DNA of 64,000 nt from CBDCYS01 sp965226245 (lineage in GTDB: Bacteria > Acidobacteriota > Terriglobia > Bryobacterales > UBA6623): NCBI GenBank assembly GCA_965226245.1, contig CBDDCL010000015.1:3596001-3660000 (forward strand). The letters run 5' to 3'. Positions 54,104 through 62,720 of this stretch are shown here, piece by piece. The first letter of the stretch is position 1; each line of letters starts with the position of its first letter. A program made the translations under genes and the position numbers. Under the pieces are notes generated by a model, which saw nothing but the letters and a program-made list of their open reading frames with translations, did no database searches and was not told the origin of the DNA.

Positions 54104-54431
54104 CTAGCGCTCGTAGGTAATACCACGCGTCCCCGGGCAACTCCCATAAGATCAATACTTTACGTCTCTGCTCGCCCCTCTCTCAGTAAAGTCCCGCTAG
54201 CGGCCGCTGCCCAGCCAAAACTTCATTGGGAGCGCCGGGCAAACGGCGCCCGGCGATCGGCGCGTTGTCTCAGCCCAAGGCCTCAGCTCCGAGACTTCAC
54301 CAAAGCAATCCTGTTTGCAAACACAGCTGCGGCTGGGAGCGGGCCGCATGGGAAGGCAGCACTCACACCGAGCGTGACAGCCAACGGGTGCGCGCTTCCC
54401 ACAGTGAAGGCGGAGGCCAGGCCGCAACTCC

Positions 54432-54698
54432 CCGCGCAGCAGGGCGGGATCGGAGAGTGCAGCAACACAAAACCCTCTGACGAGGAGGCCAGAGGGTCCT
54501 GTGCATCAGCCGCTTGCTTCGGAACCAGCCCCGCCGCCTCGGCCTTGGGCATGGAGAGTCGGCGCGACCCGGCCCTCCACAGCCAACACTTTACCATCGC
54601 CTCTCTCGCCACCCGGCCCAGACCGGACATTTCTACTTGGCAGCGGATAGGACATTTCTACTTGGCAGCGGATAGGACATTTCTACTTGGCGTTGACA
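54432..54698. mobile_element. IS-end remnant A (ISNCY-like) with three terminal units
   Basis: The unit GGACATTTCTACTTGGC occurs three times at 25-bp spacing (54625-54641, 54650-54666, 54675-54691), followed by the tip GTTGACA. The internal 190 bp includes a hairpin, ACCCTCTG/CAGAGGGT, likely the terminator after the lost transposase gene. The whole stretch is repeated in inverted orientation at 62285-62502, where only one terminal unit remains. Confidence 0.75.
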
Positions 54699-54711
54699 TA
54701 CGAATTTTTTC

Positions 54712-54740
54712 TTGCCAAGCGCGGTTGAGTTGCGTATAAT
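54712..54740 (+). promoter_or_regulatory. promoter of the disrupted DksA/TraR-like gene
   Basis: TTGCCA at 54712-54717 and TATAAT at 54735-54740, 17 bp apart. The start codon is 270 bp further on, leaving a long leader with a hairpin around 54764-54791 (GGTTCATTGAACGGGTGGGT, then TTCGTGAACC). Confidence 0.5.
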
Positions 54741-55009
54741 CTTGTTACCTGATGCAACGGTTCATTGAACGGGTGGGTTCGTGAACCTAGCTCTTGTGGC
54801 TTCAGCGATTCTGGTCGACACAGCCGGCTAACCACGGTCGGACTCGGTCACATAGTCGGGTATTTATCCCCACTGACCTTTAGGCAGATGATCCTTCGGG
54901 CGGTAGCTGTTCGTGTAACTGACAAGCCGCGAGGGGAGTCTAACAGTCCCAGGGAAAAGGGACGATATAGTCCAAGTTGACTGGAGAGGAGCAACACGGA
55001 AGGTGAGTC

Positions 55010-55240
55010 ATGGCGAGGATAGCGAGTAAAGGGTTGACGAAAACCCAGATCAACCGCTTCAAGAAAATGTTAGAGACCAAGGCTCTCGAAATTAGGGCCA
55101 ACCAGCAGTCTTCTTCTGCCGCCAAAGCCCTGGCGCGAGGCGACGAGCCACCCGACCTTGAGGAATTACCCGGTCAGAGTCATGAAGAATGGATCTTCCT
55201 CAACCGCAACAATATCGAAGTTAATGGGGTATTTAGTTGA
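55010..55240 (+). pseudogene. DksA/TraR-like zinc-finger protein, 5' part (split by IS1595)
   Basis: First 71 residues, ARIASKGLTKTQINRFKKML then a coiled-coil-like segment and EEWIFLNRNNIEV. The native sequence continues after the insertion in the part at 56260. The frame here ends within the IS (stop at 55240) and the tail NGVFS is IS-encoded. DksA/TraR proteins bind the RNA polymerase secondary channel. A Shine-Dalgarno-like AAGGTGAG precedes ATG 55010. Confidence 0.88.
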
Positions 55241-56250
55241 CTCCAGTAGCCACAATATGTTGTGGTTGGGGGCATGAAGGAGGACTACCCCCGAAACCTC
55301 GTCGAGTTGGAAGCTCGATTCTCGACCGAGGAGGCGTGCCGGGAGTACCTGCTGAAGCTGCGCTGGCCGGAGGGGTTCGTGTGCCCGCGCTGTGGGATCC
55401 AGTCCTCATGGGCCAGCAAACGCAATCTGCTGCTCTGCGCCGACTGCGGTTACCAGGCCTCGGTGACGGCGGGCACGATTTTCCAGGACACCCGCAAGCC
55501 CTTGACGTTGTGGTTCCGGGCGGCTTGGTGGGTGACAACGCAAAAAGGCGGGGCCAGCGCGCTGGAGTTGCAGCGGGTCTTGGGTTTGGGTAGCTATGTA
55601 ACCGCCTGGACCTGGCTGCACAAGTTCCGCCGCGCCATGGTGCGCCCCGGTCGCAATCGGCTGGTCGGCCGGGTGGAGGTGGACGAAACGTATGTGGGCG
55701 GAGTCGAAGAGGGCGTCCGAGGTCGCGAAATGGTTGGCAAAGCGTTAGTTGCGGTTGCTGCCGAGGAGGATGGGCGCGGTATGGGTCGCATCCGGCTCCG
55801 TCGGATCGCGGATGCCTCAGCGGCGAGCTTGGAAGCCTTTGTCGAAGAAGCTATCCAACCTGGCAGCCTCGTGCACACCGACGGCTGGGAAGGCTATGCG
55901 GGATTGGAGAACAAAGGATACCGCCATGAAGTCACCGTGCTGCGCGGGAAGCGGCAATCGGCGAGTAAGCTGCTGCCGAGAGTCCATCGTGTCGCCTCTC
56001 TGCTAAAGCGCTGGCTGTTGGGGACCCACCAGGGGGCTGTCAGTCACGAGTATTTGGACTACTACCTGGACGAGTTCACGTTCCGCTTCAACCGGCGGAC
56101 CTCACGGTCGCGCGGCAAACTTTTCTATCGCCTCCTCCAGCAGGCGGTCGCCGCCGACCCTGCTCCCTATAAGACAATGGTCGAGGCCACCAGGGCCGGC
56201 ACCCCCACCCCCAAGATGTAGTGGCTACTGGAGTCAACTAAATACCCCAT
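55224..56250. mobile_element. intact IS1595-family element inserted in the DksA/TraR-like gene
   Basis: 1,027 bp with perfect 30-bp terminal inverted repeats (55224-55253 and 56221-56250; tips ATGGGGTATTTAG). The 10-bp sequence ATCGAAGTTA flanks both ends (55214-55223 and 56251-56260). Removing the element and one copy of the repeat restores the target gene in frame (NNIEV-MLLREIDEAL). IS1595 usually duplicates about 8 bp, so 10 bp is slightly long. Confidence 0.92.
55274..56221 (+). CDS. IS1595-family transposase
   Basis: 315 aa. Seen: an N-terminal zinc-ribbon CPRCG...CADCGYQ; a DDE core with VEVDETYVGGVEEGVRGREM, HTDGWEGYAGLENKGYRHEV and the final catalytic region HEYLDYYLDEFTFRFNRRTS (IS1595 proteins use DDN/E-x-K). 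Start set at ATG 55274; GTG 55262 is possible. Transcribed in the same direction as the disrupted gene. Confidence 0.9.
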   Translation: MKEDYPRNLVELEARFSTEEACREYLLKLRWPEGFVCPRCGIQSSWASKRNLLLCADCGYQASVTAGTIFQDTRKPLTLWFRAAWWVTTQKGGASALELQRVLGLGSYVTAWTWLHKFRRAMVRPGRNRLVGRVEVDETYVGGVEEGVRGREMVGKALVAVAAEEDGRGMGRIRLRRIADASAASLEAFVEEAIQPGSLVHTDGWEGYAGLENKGYRHEVTVLRGKRQSASKLLPRVHRVASLLKRWLLGTHQGAVSHEYLDYYLDEFTFRFNRRTSRSRGKLFYRLLQQAVAADPAPYKTMVEATRAGTPTPKM

Positions 56251-56259
56251 ATCGAAGTT

Positions 56260-56454
56260 ATGTTGTTGCGGGAAATCGACGAAGCGCTCGATCGCATCGA
56301 AGACGGCGATTATGGAACTTGCTGGGAGTGTGAGACACCGATCTCACTCAAACGGCTGGAAGCCGTATGCTGGGCGCGCTACTGCGTTACGTGCCAGGAA
56401 GAACTCTCGGTTGAGCAAGAGCCGCCCGAACGGGTGCGCTCATACCGCAGATAA
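56260..56454 (+). pseudogene. DksA/TraR-like zinc-finger protein, 3' part
   Basis: Reads LLREIDEALDRIEDGDYGTC, then WECETPISLKRLEAVCWARYCVTC (C4 zinc finger: CWEC and CVTC) and a charged tail RVRSYRR. It completes the protein at 55010: the joined product would be about 135 aa, normal for this family. The ATG at 56260 is an internal codon of the original gene. Confidence 0.88.
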
Positions 56455-56754
56455 AATCACTTCAGGCCTGGGGACTTGCTGGTCGGACTTAATCCGTCTC
56501 AGTTGGTCCGCGTCTGGCGGGCGGAAGATTCACAAAACTGCTGCATCGGGGGAGCGCCTTTGAACGTAAGGGTGCGGCATTTGCGCTCGATGCGGGTTCT
56601 GCCTTGTCGTCCGACCTGAAGCGGGAGTGCACAACCCCGAGGCAATGGGGTTCGGGGAAACCGCTGGATGCGCGGTCCTTGAACGACCGATGCAGGGAAC
56701 GTACTCGGCGGTTGGTCCGCCTGACGCACACGGTTCTGAGCTTGAAGCCTCGAC

Positions 56755-57078
56755 TCAGCCAGAGGCTTCCGACGCGTCCCTAGAGCCCTCCGCCGGCCCA
56801 GCCGCGGACTTTGCGCGGTCGAGAGCCTGTTTGCCCTTCTCGAACAGCTCAGCGGCATCGTCGGCAATCTCTTTGCCGCGATCGTAATATTCGCGTCCTC
56901 TTTCCAACGCTTCGCGGCCGGATTCAGCCAGTTTGCCGCGGCCTTTCTCAGTGCGCCGGCGAATGAACTCTCGAGTTTCCGTGCCGGTCTGGGGGGCAAG
57001 CAGTAAAGCAGCAGTGGCGCCTAGCGCGGCTCCTACCAGGAACCAAGCCAGATTGGCGCTGCCATTGTTATCGGCCAT
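56755..57078 (-). CDS. YtxH-domain membrane-associated protein
   Basis: 107 aa from ATG 57078 with GGAGG 8-12 bp upstream. Seen: N-terminal transmembrane segment ANLAWFLVGAALGATAALLL, then APQTGTETREFIRRRTEKGR and a long charged amphipathic helix ending in KAAGPAEGSRDASEASG. The LAP-x-SG-like segment after the helix is characteristic of YtxH proteins, which are stress-linked and of unclear function. Confidence 0.85.
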   Translation of the reverse strand: MADNNGSANLAWFLVGAALGATAALLLAPQTGTETREFIRRRTEKGRGKLAESGREALERGREYYDRGKEIADDAAELFEKGKQALDRAKSAAGPAEGSRDASEASG

Positions 57079-57397
57079 CAGATCGTCCTCCAAAGGTTCA
57101 GTATAGAGCAACTGCTGGGCGGAGACAGACCGAAACCGGACATTGCCGGAGCGGGGGCTGACGCGGCCCGCCGGGAGGCGCGCGCCACTCTCAAGGCGAT
57201 GCACACTTTCGTAGTTGCCGGGAGACGGTCGTGATCAGGGCGGAATGGAAGCCCGTTGAAACGGGCTGAGGAACAACTTCGGGAGGGCTGGTCAACCGGC
57301 CCTAAAAGGACCGGCCTAAAGGAGACCAAGCCACGTGAACGTGGCTCAACGGCTCTAAGTGAACAGCATTGGGGCTAGGCTAGAATGAGTGGGTTCC
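57079..57397. other. intergenic region with a hairpin cluster
   Basis: No gene supported. Contains the multi-hairpin repeat at 57250-57346. No clear promoter for the helicase gene was seen. Confidence 0.6.
57250..57346. repeat. cluster of small hairpins upstream of the helicase gene
   Basis: At least three stem-loops of the same design: AGCCCGTTGAAACGGGCT (57250-57267), GGGCTGGTCAACCGGCCC (57285-57302) and AGCCACGTGAACGTGGCT (57329-57346). All have short GA/CA loops and GGC/GCC-rich stems. This resembles a REP-like dispersed element or a structured RNA leader. Confidence 0.75.
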
Positions 57398-59791
57398 ATG
57401 GACTTTCTCGCAGAGCTCAATCCCCAACAAAAGAAAGCAGTCATCCACACCGACGGCCCCCTGCTCATCCTGGCCGGCGCTGGCAGCGGCAAAACGCGGG
57501 TCATCATTTCGCGGATGGCCTACCTGATCCGCGAGAAAGCAGTCCCTCCCTATTCACTTCTTGCCGTCACGTTTACAAACAAAGCAGCCGAGGAAATGCG
57601 CAACCGTGTCGCCCGCTTGCTCGAAGGGACGGACGCCCCTTCCGGCTCGCTGCCTCTTGTTTCCACGTTTCACTCTTTCTGCGTCCGCCTGTTGCGAAGC
57701 CGCGGGGAGCCGCTGAGCGAAGTTCGCCCTGGATTCACAACCCGGTTCAACATCTACGATGACGCCGATCAGCTCTCTGTCGTCAAGTCCGTCTACAAGG
57801 AACTGGGTCTCGACGAGTCATTCAAGAAATACCGGGGGGCGCTGGCGGCTATCAGCCAGGGGAAGAACCAGGGGAGCACGCCTGGTGACTTCTATGCCTC
57901 CGCCACCAGCCCGCAAGCCGAGAAGCTGGCGGTCATCTTTGAGCGTTACGAGGGCGCGCTGCAGGGGTCGAATGCTTTGGACTTTGACGACCTGCTGCTC
58001 GAAGGCGTGCGGCTGCTGCGCCATAGCCGGGAAGTGCGCGAGGCGACGAGCCTGCGCTACCGCTACGTGATGGTGGACGAATACCAGGATACGAACCGGC
58101 CGCAGTATGACCTGATGCGGCTTCTCTCTCCACACAAAAACATCTGTGTCGTTGGAGACGAAGATCAGTCGATCTATAGCTGGCGCGGCGCCGATATCCG
58201 CAACATTCTTGATTTCGAGAAAGATTTTCCTGGGGCGACCGTGATCCGCCTCGAACAAAACTACCGTTCAACGAAAAAGATTCTCTTGGCTGCGGGCAGC
58301 GTCGTCGCGAACAACCTGGCGCGCAAAGGCAAGACCCTGTGGACGGATGGCGAGCCCGGCTCACCGATCCTTTTCTATCGCAGTCCGGACGGCGAAAACG
58401 AAGCCCTTTACGTGGCCGACCAGATCCACCGCTATTTGAACGAGGAACCGCGGGGACAGGCGGCGGTCCTCTACCGCACAAACTCTCAATCACGGCAGAT
58501 CGAGGAGGCTCTGCGGCGCTACAACCGAAAATATGTCGTCGTAGGAGGGCTCAGTTTTTATCGCCGTGCGGAAGTGAAGGACTTAGTCGCCTACCTCAAG
58601 GTGGCCGCGACACCGAGCGACCGCGTCAATTTGCTGCGTGTCATCAACACTCCGGCACGGGGCCTCGGCCGAACGACGATCGAGCGCATTGAAAGCTATG
58701 CCCAGCAGCATCAAATCTCGCTGTGGGAAGCGATTCGGCGCATACTCGATGAGAAAGTGTTTGCCACGCGCGCCCATACCGCGCTTTTCATCTTCTGGCG
58801 ATTGATCGAGGATGCGCGGGAGGAGCTGCCCCGGCTTTCCGTCGACAAGTTGCTCGCATGGCTGGCCGAGCACACAGGGTACCGCCAGATGCTCGAGAAA
58901 GACACCGCGCCCAATGCTTCCACTCGGCTCGAAAACATCGACGAACTCTTGAACGCCGCAGCCGACGCCGCTTCGCGCGGCGAAGATATCCACGCTTTCC
59001 TGGACCATGCCGCGCTGGTGTCGGAGACCGACGATATCGACGAGCGCGCGCAGGTGCTCCTGATGTCGCTCCACGCCGCCAAGGGCCTGGAGTTTCCCCT
59101 GGTAGCCATGGTCGGCATGGAGGAGGGCCTTTTCCCCCATAGCCGCAGTCTCGAGGACGAATCGGCGCTCGAAGAAGAACGCCGCCTCTGCTACGTCGGC
59201 ATGACGCGAGCCCGCAGCCGGCTGATGCTGACTTGTGCCCGCCGCAGACGGCGCTACGGGGCCGGAACGCCACAGCTCATGACGCCGTCGCGGTTTTTGT
59301 GGGAAGTCCCCCCGGAACTGCTGGACGACCGGTCTCCTGGCGCCTGGGGCGGGCTGCAAGACGAGTGCGAAACCGAGGGTGTCGATCTGCTCGTCGAGCG
59401 CCGCGAAGTGCGGCAAACGGTCAGCAATCGCATCGGGGATAGGAAAACGTACAACTCGGTCGAGAATATCGCGGACTTCTTTTCCGAGCGCGGCATGCCG
59501 TTCTCTCAAAGGCCGGCACAGGCGGCCGGCAAGAAGCGGCCGCACCCGGCGCAACGGGATAAGACCAGCTCGGGAGTGGTAACTGAGTTTCCAACCCAAC
59601 GTCAGCCTCAACCGCGCGGCCGGAGCGGCAATCCTTACCGCCTGGGCGCGAAGGTCCGGCACGCGAAATACGGAGTGGGAACCGTGATGAGAAGAGAGTC
59701 AGTTGGCGACGATATCAAGCTCACGGTGATGTTTCAAGGGCACGGAATGAAAAAGCTCATGAAAAAATATGCTGGTCTGCAGCCTGCCTAG
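57398..59791 (+). CDS. pcrA: ATP-dependent DNA helicase UvrD/PcrA
   Basis: 797-aa superfamily 1 helicase for repair and replication-fork processing. Seen: Q-motif LNPQQKKAV, Walker A AGAGSGKT (residues 26-33), motif II DEYQDTN, motif III GDEDQSIYSWRGAD, motif IV LEQNYRS, motif V LMSLHAAKGLEFP and motif VI EERRLCYVGMTRARSRL. The C-terminal RNA-polymerase-binding domain has LGAKVRHAKYGVGTVMRRE. ATG 57398 is the family start (MDFLAELNPQ); GTG 57389 is in frame. Confidence 0.96.
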   Translation: MDFLAELNPQQKKAVIHTDGPLLILAGAGSGKTRVIISRMAYLIREKAVPPYSLLAVTFTNKAAEEMRNRVARLLEGTDAPSGSLPLVSTFHSFCVRLLRSRGEPLSEVRPGFTTRFNIYDDADQLSVVKSVYKELGLDESFKKYRGALAAISQGKNQGSTPGDFYASATSPQAEKLAVIFERYEGALQGSNALDFDDLLLEGVRLLRHSREVREATSLRYRYVMVDEYQDTNRPQYDLMRLLSPHKNICVVGDEDQSIYSWRGADIRNILDFEKDFPGATVIRLEQNYRSTKKILLAAGSVVANNLARKGKTLWTDGEPGSPILFYRSPDGENEALYVADQIHRYLNEEPRGQAAVLYRTNSQSRQIEEALRRYNRKYVVVGGLSFYRRAEVKDLVAYLKVAATPSDRVNLLRVINTPARGLGRTTIERIESYAQQHQISLWEAIRRILDEKVFATRAHTALFIFWRLIEDAREELPRLSVDKLLAWLAEHTGYRQMLEKDTAPNASTRLENIDELLNAAADAASRGEDIHAFLDHAALVSETDDIDERAQVLLMSLHAAKGLEFPLVAMVGMEEGLFPHSRSLEDESALEEERRLCYVGMTRARSRLMLTCARRRRRYGAGTPQLMTPSRFLWEVPPELLDDRSPGAWGGLQDECETEGVDLLVERREVRQTVSNRIGDRKTYNSVENIADFFSERGMPFSQRPAQAAGKKRPHPAQRDKTSSGVVTEFPTQRQPQPRGRSGNPYRLGAKVRHAKYGVGTVMRRESVGDDIKLTVMFQGHGMKKLMKKYAGLQPA

Positions 59792-59829
59792 CAAATAAGC
59801 TTGCAAAACGAGGCGGAAAGTTCAAAGGA

Positions 59830-59964
59830 CCGGACAGAGGCGCGGACGGAAGTCCGCGCTTCTTCGAAGTCGGGCCTCTATCCCGTCGACACCGTGGACC
59901 GGAGAGGCGACCCTGGAGAGGCGAGCCTAATGAAGCGCGGACTTCCGTCCGCGCCTCTGTCCGG
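59830..59964. repeat. nested palindrome (33-bp arms) after the helicase gene
   Basis: Arms 59830-59862 and 59932-59964 are perfect reverse complements, and each arm contains its own hairpin GCGCGGACGGAAGTCCGCGC. The DNA or RNA can fold either as two small hairpins or as one long stem with a 69-nt loop. It lies between two genes, may act as a terminator, and looks like a dispersed palindromic element. Confidence 0.85.
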
Positions 59965-60008
59965 CCGTCTGAAGAGTTCTGAGACAATCTGCAAGGATCT
60001 AACCATAT

Positions 60009-60039
60009 AGGTAGCGATCCAAATAGGTAGCGATCCAAC
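60009..60039. repeat. short tandem repeat upstream of cysQ
   Basis: The 14-bp sequence TAGGTAGCGATCCAA is found twice in near-immediate succession (about 60009 and 60024), just upstream of the cysQ start. No specific role is evident. Confidence 0.6.
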
Positions 60040-60055
60040 GTATCTTCTGAACCAT

Positions 60056-60829
60056 ATGGACTCAATAGACACCGAGCACCTCAACGCCCTCGCGCGCCAA
60101 GCGGGCGAGGCGATCCTCGAGGTCTACGGAACCGACTTCGGCGTCGAGCGGAAGGCAGACGCGTCTCCAGTTACCGCAGCGGACCTTGCAGCGCACCGAG
60201 TCATCGCCGGCGGCCTCGCGGAGCGCTATCCGGAAATTCCGGTTCTTTCCGAGGAAGGTTCCCAACAGCACTCCTACGAACTACGGCGGCATTGGTCGCG
60301 GTTCTGGATGGTTGATCCGCTTGACGGCACCAAGGAATTCATCAAGCGTAACGGCCAATTCACGGTGAATATCGCGCTCATCGAAAACTCCCGGTCCCGC
60401 GCGGGAGTCGTCTACGCACCGGCGCTGGAGCTTCTCTATTACGGTGAACTCGGCCGGGGTGCGTTCAAAATCGAGGGCTCCACGGCCCCCCAGCGCCTAA
60501 CGCCCGCACCACCAAGCGATGGAGATCGCCTAGTCATTGTCGGTAGTCTTTCGCACCCAACCCCCGAAATGGACGCCTTCATCGCCCAAAGCCGGGCCAG
60601 GTACACGGCAGTCGAGTTCGTCGCAATGGGTAGCTCGCTCAAGATCTGCATGGTCGCCGATGGCCAGGCTGACGTCTATCCGCGATTCGGTCCTACGATG
60701 GAGTGGGACACGGCGGCGGCTCACGCCGTGGCCTCTGCCGCCGGCCGCAAGGTGCTGCGCTATGGGAGTGACCAAGAGCTGTCATACAATAAGCCAGACT
60801 TGCATAACGATTGGTTCTTGGTTTCCTGA
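60056..60829 (+). CDS. cysQ: 3'(2'),5'-bisphosphate nucleotidase CysQ
   Basis: 257-aa inositol-monophosphatase-fold enzyme that clears 3'-phosphoadenosine 5'-phosphate from sulfate assimilation. Seen: EERKADASPVTAADLAA-like N-terminal block, IPVLSEEGSQ with a metal-binding glutamate, the metal site DPLDGTKEFIKRNGQFTVNI (D87, D90), MGSSLKICMVADGQADVYPR and EWDTAAAHAV. Normal length. Start ATG 60056 has no clear Shine-Dalgarno. Confidence 0.94.
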   Translation: MDSIDTEHLNALARQAGEAILEVYGTDFGVERKADASPVTAADLAAHRVIAGGLAERYPEIPVLSEEGSQQHSYELRRHWSRFWMVDPLDGTKEFIKRNGQFTVNIALIENSRSRAGVVYAPALELLYYGELGRGAFKIEGSTAPQRLTPAPPSDGDRLVIVGSLSHPTPEMDAFIAQSRARYTAVEFVAMGSSLKICMVADGQADVYPRFGPTMEWDTAAAHAVASAAGRKVLRYGSDQELSYNKPDLHNDWFLVS

Positions 60830-60877
60830 AGACCTTCCACCGAAACTGGAGAACGCCGACTATCAAGTGAGGGACTC

Positions 60878-62152
60878 ATGCGAACAACGAAATGCCCGTT
60901 GATAACTGCTGGTCTTGCCGTCGTAGTGGCGGTGTACAGCGCCTGGGCCTGCGCCGCCGCCGGACCCAATGGGTTCGCCAAGGCCACACCCGAAAAGGCG
61001 GGCTTGTCGGCATCTCGGCTGGCACGGATCGACAGGGTCATGGAAAAGCATGTCGCCGAAGGCCTAATGATCGGCGGTTTCGGGCTGATCGCGCGGCACG
61101 GCAAGGTGGCTTACTGGGAGACTTGGGGATCGCGCGATCGCGAGGCGGGTCTCCCGATGACAAACGACACGATCGTTCGTATCTTTTCCATGTCTAAACC
61201 CATTACGACGGTCGCCGCGATGATACTGCACCAGCAGGGGAGTTTCAAACTCGACGATCCCGTGTCAAAGTTTATTCCCGACCTTGGCGGCTTATCCGTG
61301 CTTGTCGAGAAGAAGGATCGCAGCGGGAAGACGAGCGGGAAAAGAGTGCCTGCCGAGCGTGACATGACGATCCGCGATCTGATGCGCCACACCGCGGGTC
61401 TGACCTATGGCTTCTTCGGCGACTCAAGGGTCGACAGGATGTATGCCCAGGCGGGCACGATTCATACCAAGAATCTGGCTGAACTAGCCAAAACACTGGG
61501 TGAACTTCCTCTCAAACACCACCCTGGGACACGCTGGAACTACAGCTACTCAACTGACATGTTGGGACGAGTGGTTGAAGTGATCTCGGGAAAGCCTCTT
61601 GATGTCTTTTTACAGGAGAAAATCTTCCAGCCGTTGAAGATGGGCGACACGGGATTCTACGTTCCCGCACGCAGTCACAGCCGTTTTTCCAGGCTCTACA
61701 CCCCGGATGACAATGGAATCCTGCAGCTCGCGACCCCCGAACGGGTAGCGGCAGCGGGGCGAAGGGTTCGCGACTTCACGCGGCCGACGAGTTTCCTGTC
61801 AGGAGGCGGAGGGCTGGTTTCAACCGCGGCCGACTATTTGCGGTTTACCCAAATGCTGCTCAACGGGGGCCACTACGGTGGCGCAACGATTCTTTCTGAG
61901 GAATCGATCCAGTTGATGACGAAGAACCAACTGGAGGGCATCTCGGAGGAGCGCATCTTCGGCCTTGGATTCGATACGGACGCGGAAGGTCGCTACGGAT
62001 GGGGTGGGGCGGCGGGGACCCGGTTTTGGGTTGACCCCAAGCAGGATATGATTACAATCTTCGCCACCCAACTCTATCCCGGCGGCGACAAACGCAAGGA
62101 CCAGTTCCGCGACGAGTTCTTGGACCTTGCGTACCAGTCTTTGGTCCACTAG
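60878..62152 (+). CDS. secreted serine hydrolase, beta-lactamase (class C/EstB) fold
   Basis: 424 aa. Seen: signal peptide (ITAGLAVVVAVYSAWACAAA), then a penicillin-binding-protein-like fold: catalytic S104 in FSMSKPITT (SxxK), NYSYSTDMLGRVVEVISGKP with the tyrosine of the YxS/N box near residue 222, and a C-terminal GWGGAAGTRFWVDPKQD. This is the pattern of EstB-type carboxylesterases/D-aminopeptidases; beta-lactamase activity itself is not assured. ATG 60878 follows GAGGG. Confidence 0.9.
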   Translation: MRTTKCPLITAGLAVVVAVYSAWACAAAGPNGFAKATPEKAGLSASRLARIDRVMEKHVAEGLMIGGFGLIARHGKVAYWETWGSRDREAGLPMTNDTIVRIFSMSKPITTVAAMILHQQGSFKLDDPVSKFIPDLGGLSVLVEKKDRSGKTSGKRVPAERDMTIRDLMRHTAGLTYGFFGDSRVDRMYAQAGTIHTKNLAELAKTLGELPLKHHPGTRWNYSYSTDMLGRVVEVISGKPLDVFLQEKIFQPLKMGDTGFYVPARSHSRFSRLYTPDDNGILQLATPERVAAAGRRVRDFTRPTSFLSGGGGLVSTAADYLRFTQMLLNGGHYGGATILSEESIQLMTKNQLEGISEERIFGLGFDTDAEGRYGWGGAAGTRFWVDPKQDMITIFATQLYPGGDKRKDQFRDEFLDLAYQSLVH

Positions 62153-62284
62153 CGGCCAACTCTTACCGTTCGCACGGACAAGCGCCCGGCACAGCCGTTT
62201 GTTGCCCACTCCCAGTCTGCTGCGTCGACGCTCTTTTCGACATTTGCTCGCCGCGGTTCACTTCCGTTCACTTCCGCGCTTCGA

Positions 62285-62502
62285 TGTCAACGCCAAGTAG
62301 AAATGTCCGGTTTGGGCCGGGTGGCGAGAGAGGCGATGGTAAAGTGTTGGCTGTGGAGGGCCGGGGCGCGCCGACTCTCCATGCCCAAGGCCGAGGCGGC
62401 GGGGCTGGCTCCGAAGCAAGCGGCTGATGCACAGGACCCCTCTGGCCTCCTCGTCAGAGGGTTTTGTGTTGCTGCACTCTCCGATCCCGCCCTGCTGCGC
62501 GG
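62285..62502. mobile_element. IS-end remnant B, inverted copy of remnant A
   Basis: Starts with the tip TGTCAACGCCAAGTAGAAATGTCC read inward, and matches the complement of 54432-54698 with a few substitutions and one inserted base, but has only one terminal unit. After 62502 the match ends. It is not associated with an intact transposase. Confidence 0.75.
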
Positions 62503-62540
62503 CGAGAACGTCTCGCACGGTTCGCAGGAGGTGCAGTGTG

Positions 62541-62616
62541 AAGCATAAGCCTTGTCGTAGGGGTTGGCTTTGCGGCTCATCGAAATCACGATCTGGCGGG
62601 GCAATCGCAGAGTCGA
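62541..62616 (-). pseudogene. IS3-family transposase (orfB) fragment
   Basis: Minus strand encodes QIVISMSRKANPYDKAY, the conserved C-terminal segment of IS3 OrfB (SMSRKGNxYDNA in active copies, with the E-x-F following). Only about 25 residues remain and the continuation is lost at the junction with remnant B. Confidence 0.6.
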
Positions 62617-62720
62617 GTCGCTTTGAAACCCAAGACTCGTGGCACAGGGGTGTTTACGGGGCTTCCGGGAAAAGGATTCGCCTGAACCGGTGGAGGCAAT
62701 TGGCGTAAGATAGGTGTGCC

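Larger units (their letters stand above)
52157..54203. mobile_element. intact IS1634-type (IS4 superfamily) element
   Basis: 2,047 bp with perfect 20-bp terminal inverted repeats, CCGCTAGCGGGACTTTACTG (52157-52176) and its complement (54184-54203). It contains a consensus promoter and one transposase gene. A target-site duplication could not be defined with certainty because the IR tips are themselves palindromic (CCGCTAGCGG). It appears complete. Confidence 0.8.
54204..55009. other. intergenic region with an IS-end relic, promoter and long leader
   Basis: Holds an old IS right end (54432-54698), a promoter (54712-54740) and a ~260-nt leader of the following gene. Apart from these, 54204-54431 has nothing recognised. 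Confidence 0.6.

Noticed and set aside
54693..54698. TTGACA of the IS tip as the -35 box for the following TATAAT
   Set aside because: The spacing to TATAAT at 54735 would be 36 bp, too long. TTGCCA at 54712-54717, at 17 bp, is the better partner.
56455..56754. A gene or tmRNA-like RNA between the DksA fragment and the YtxH gene
   Set aside because: Open frames here are short and unsupported, and no tRNA-like acceptor or tag sequence was found.
54432..62502. A composite transposon flanked by the two IS-end remnants
   Set aside because: Neither remnant has a transposase or a second end, and the segment between holds ordinary chromosomal genes (pcrA, cysQ). The inverted tips alone are not enough.
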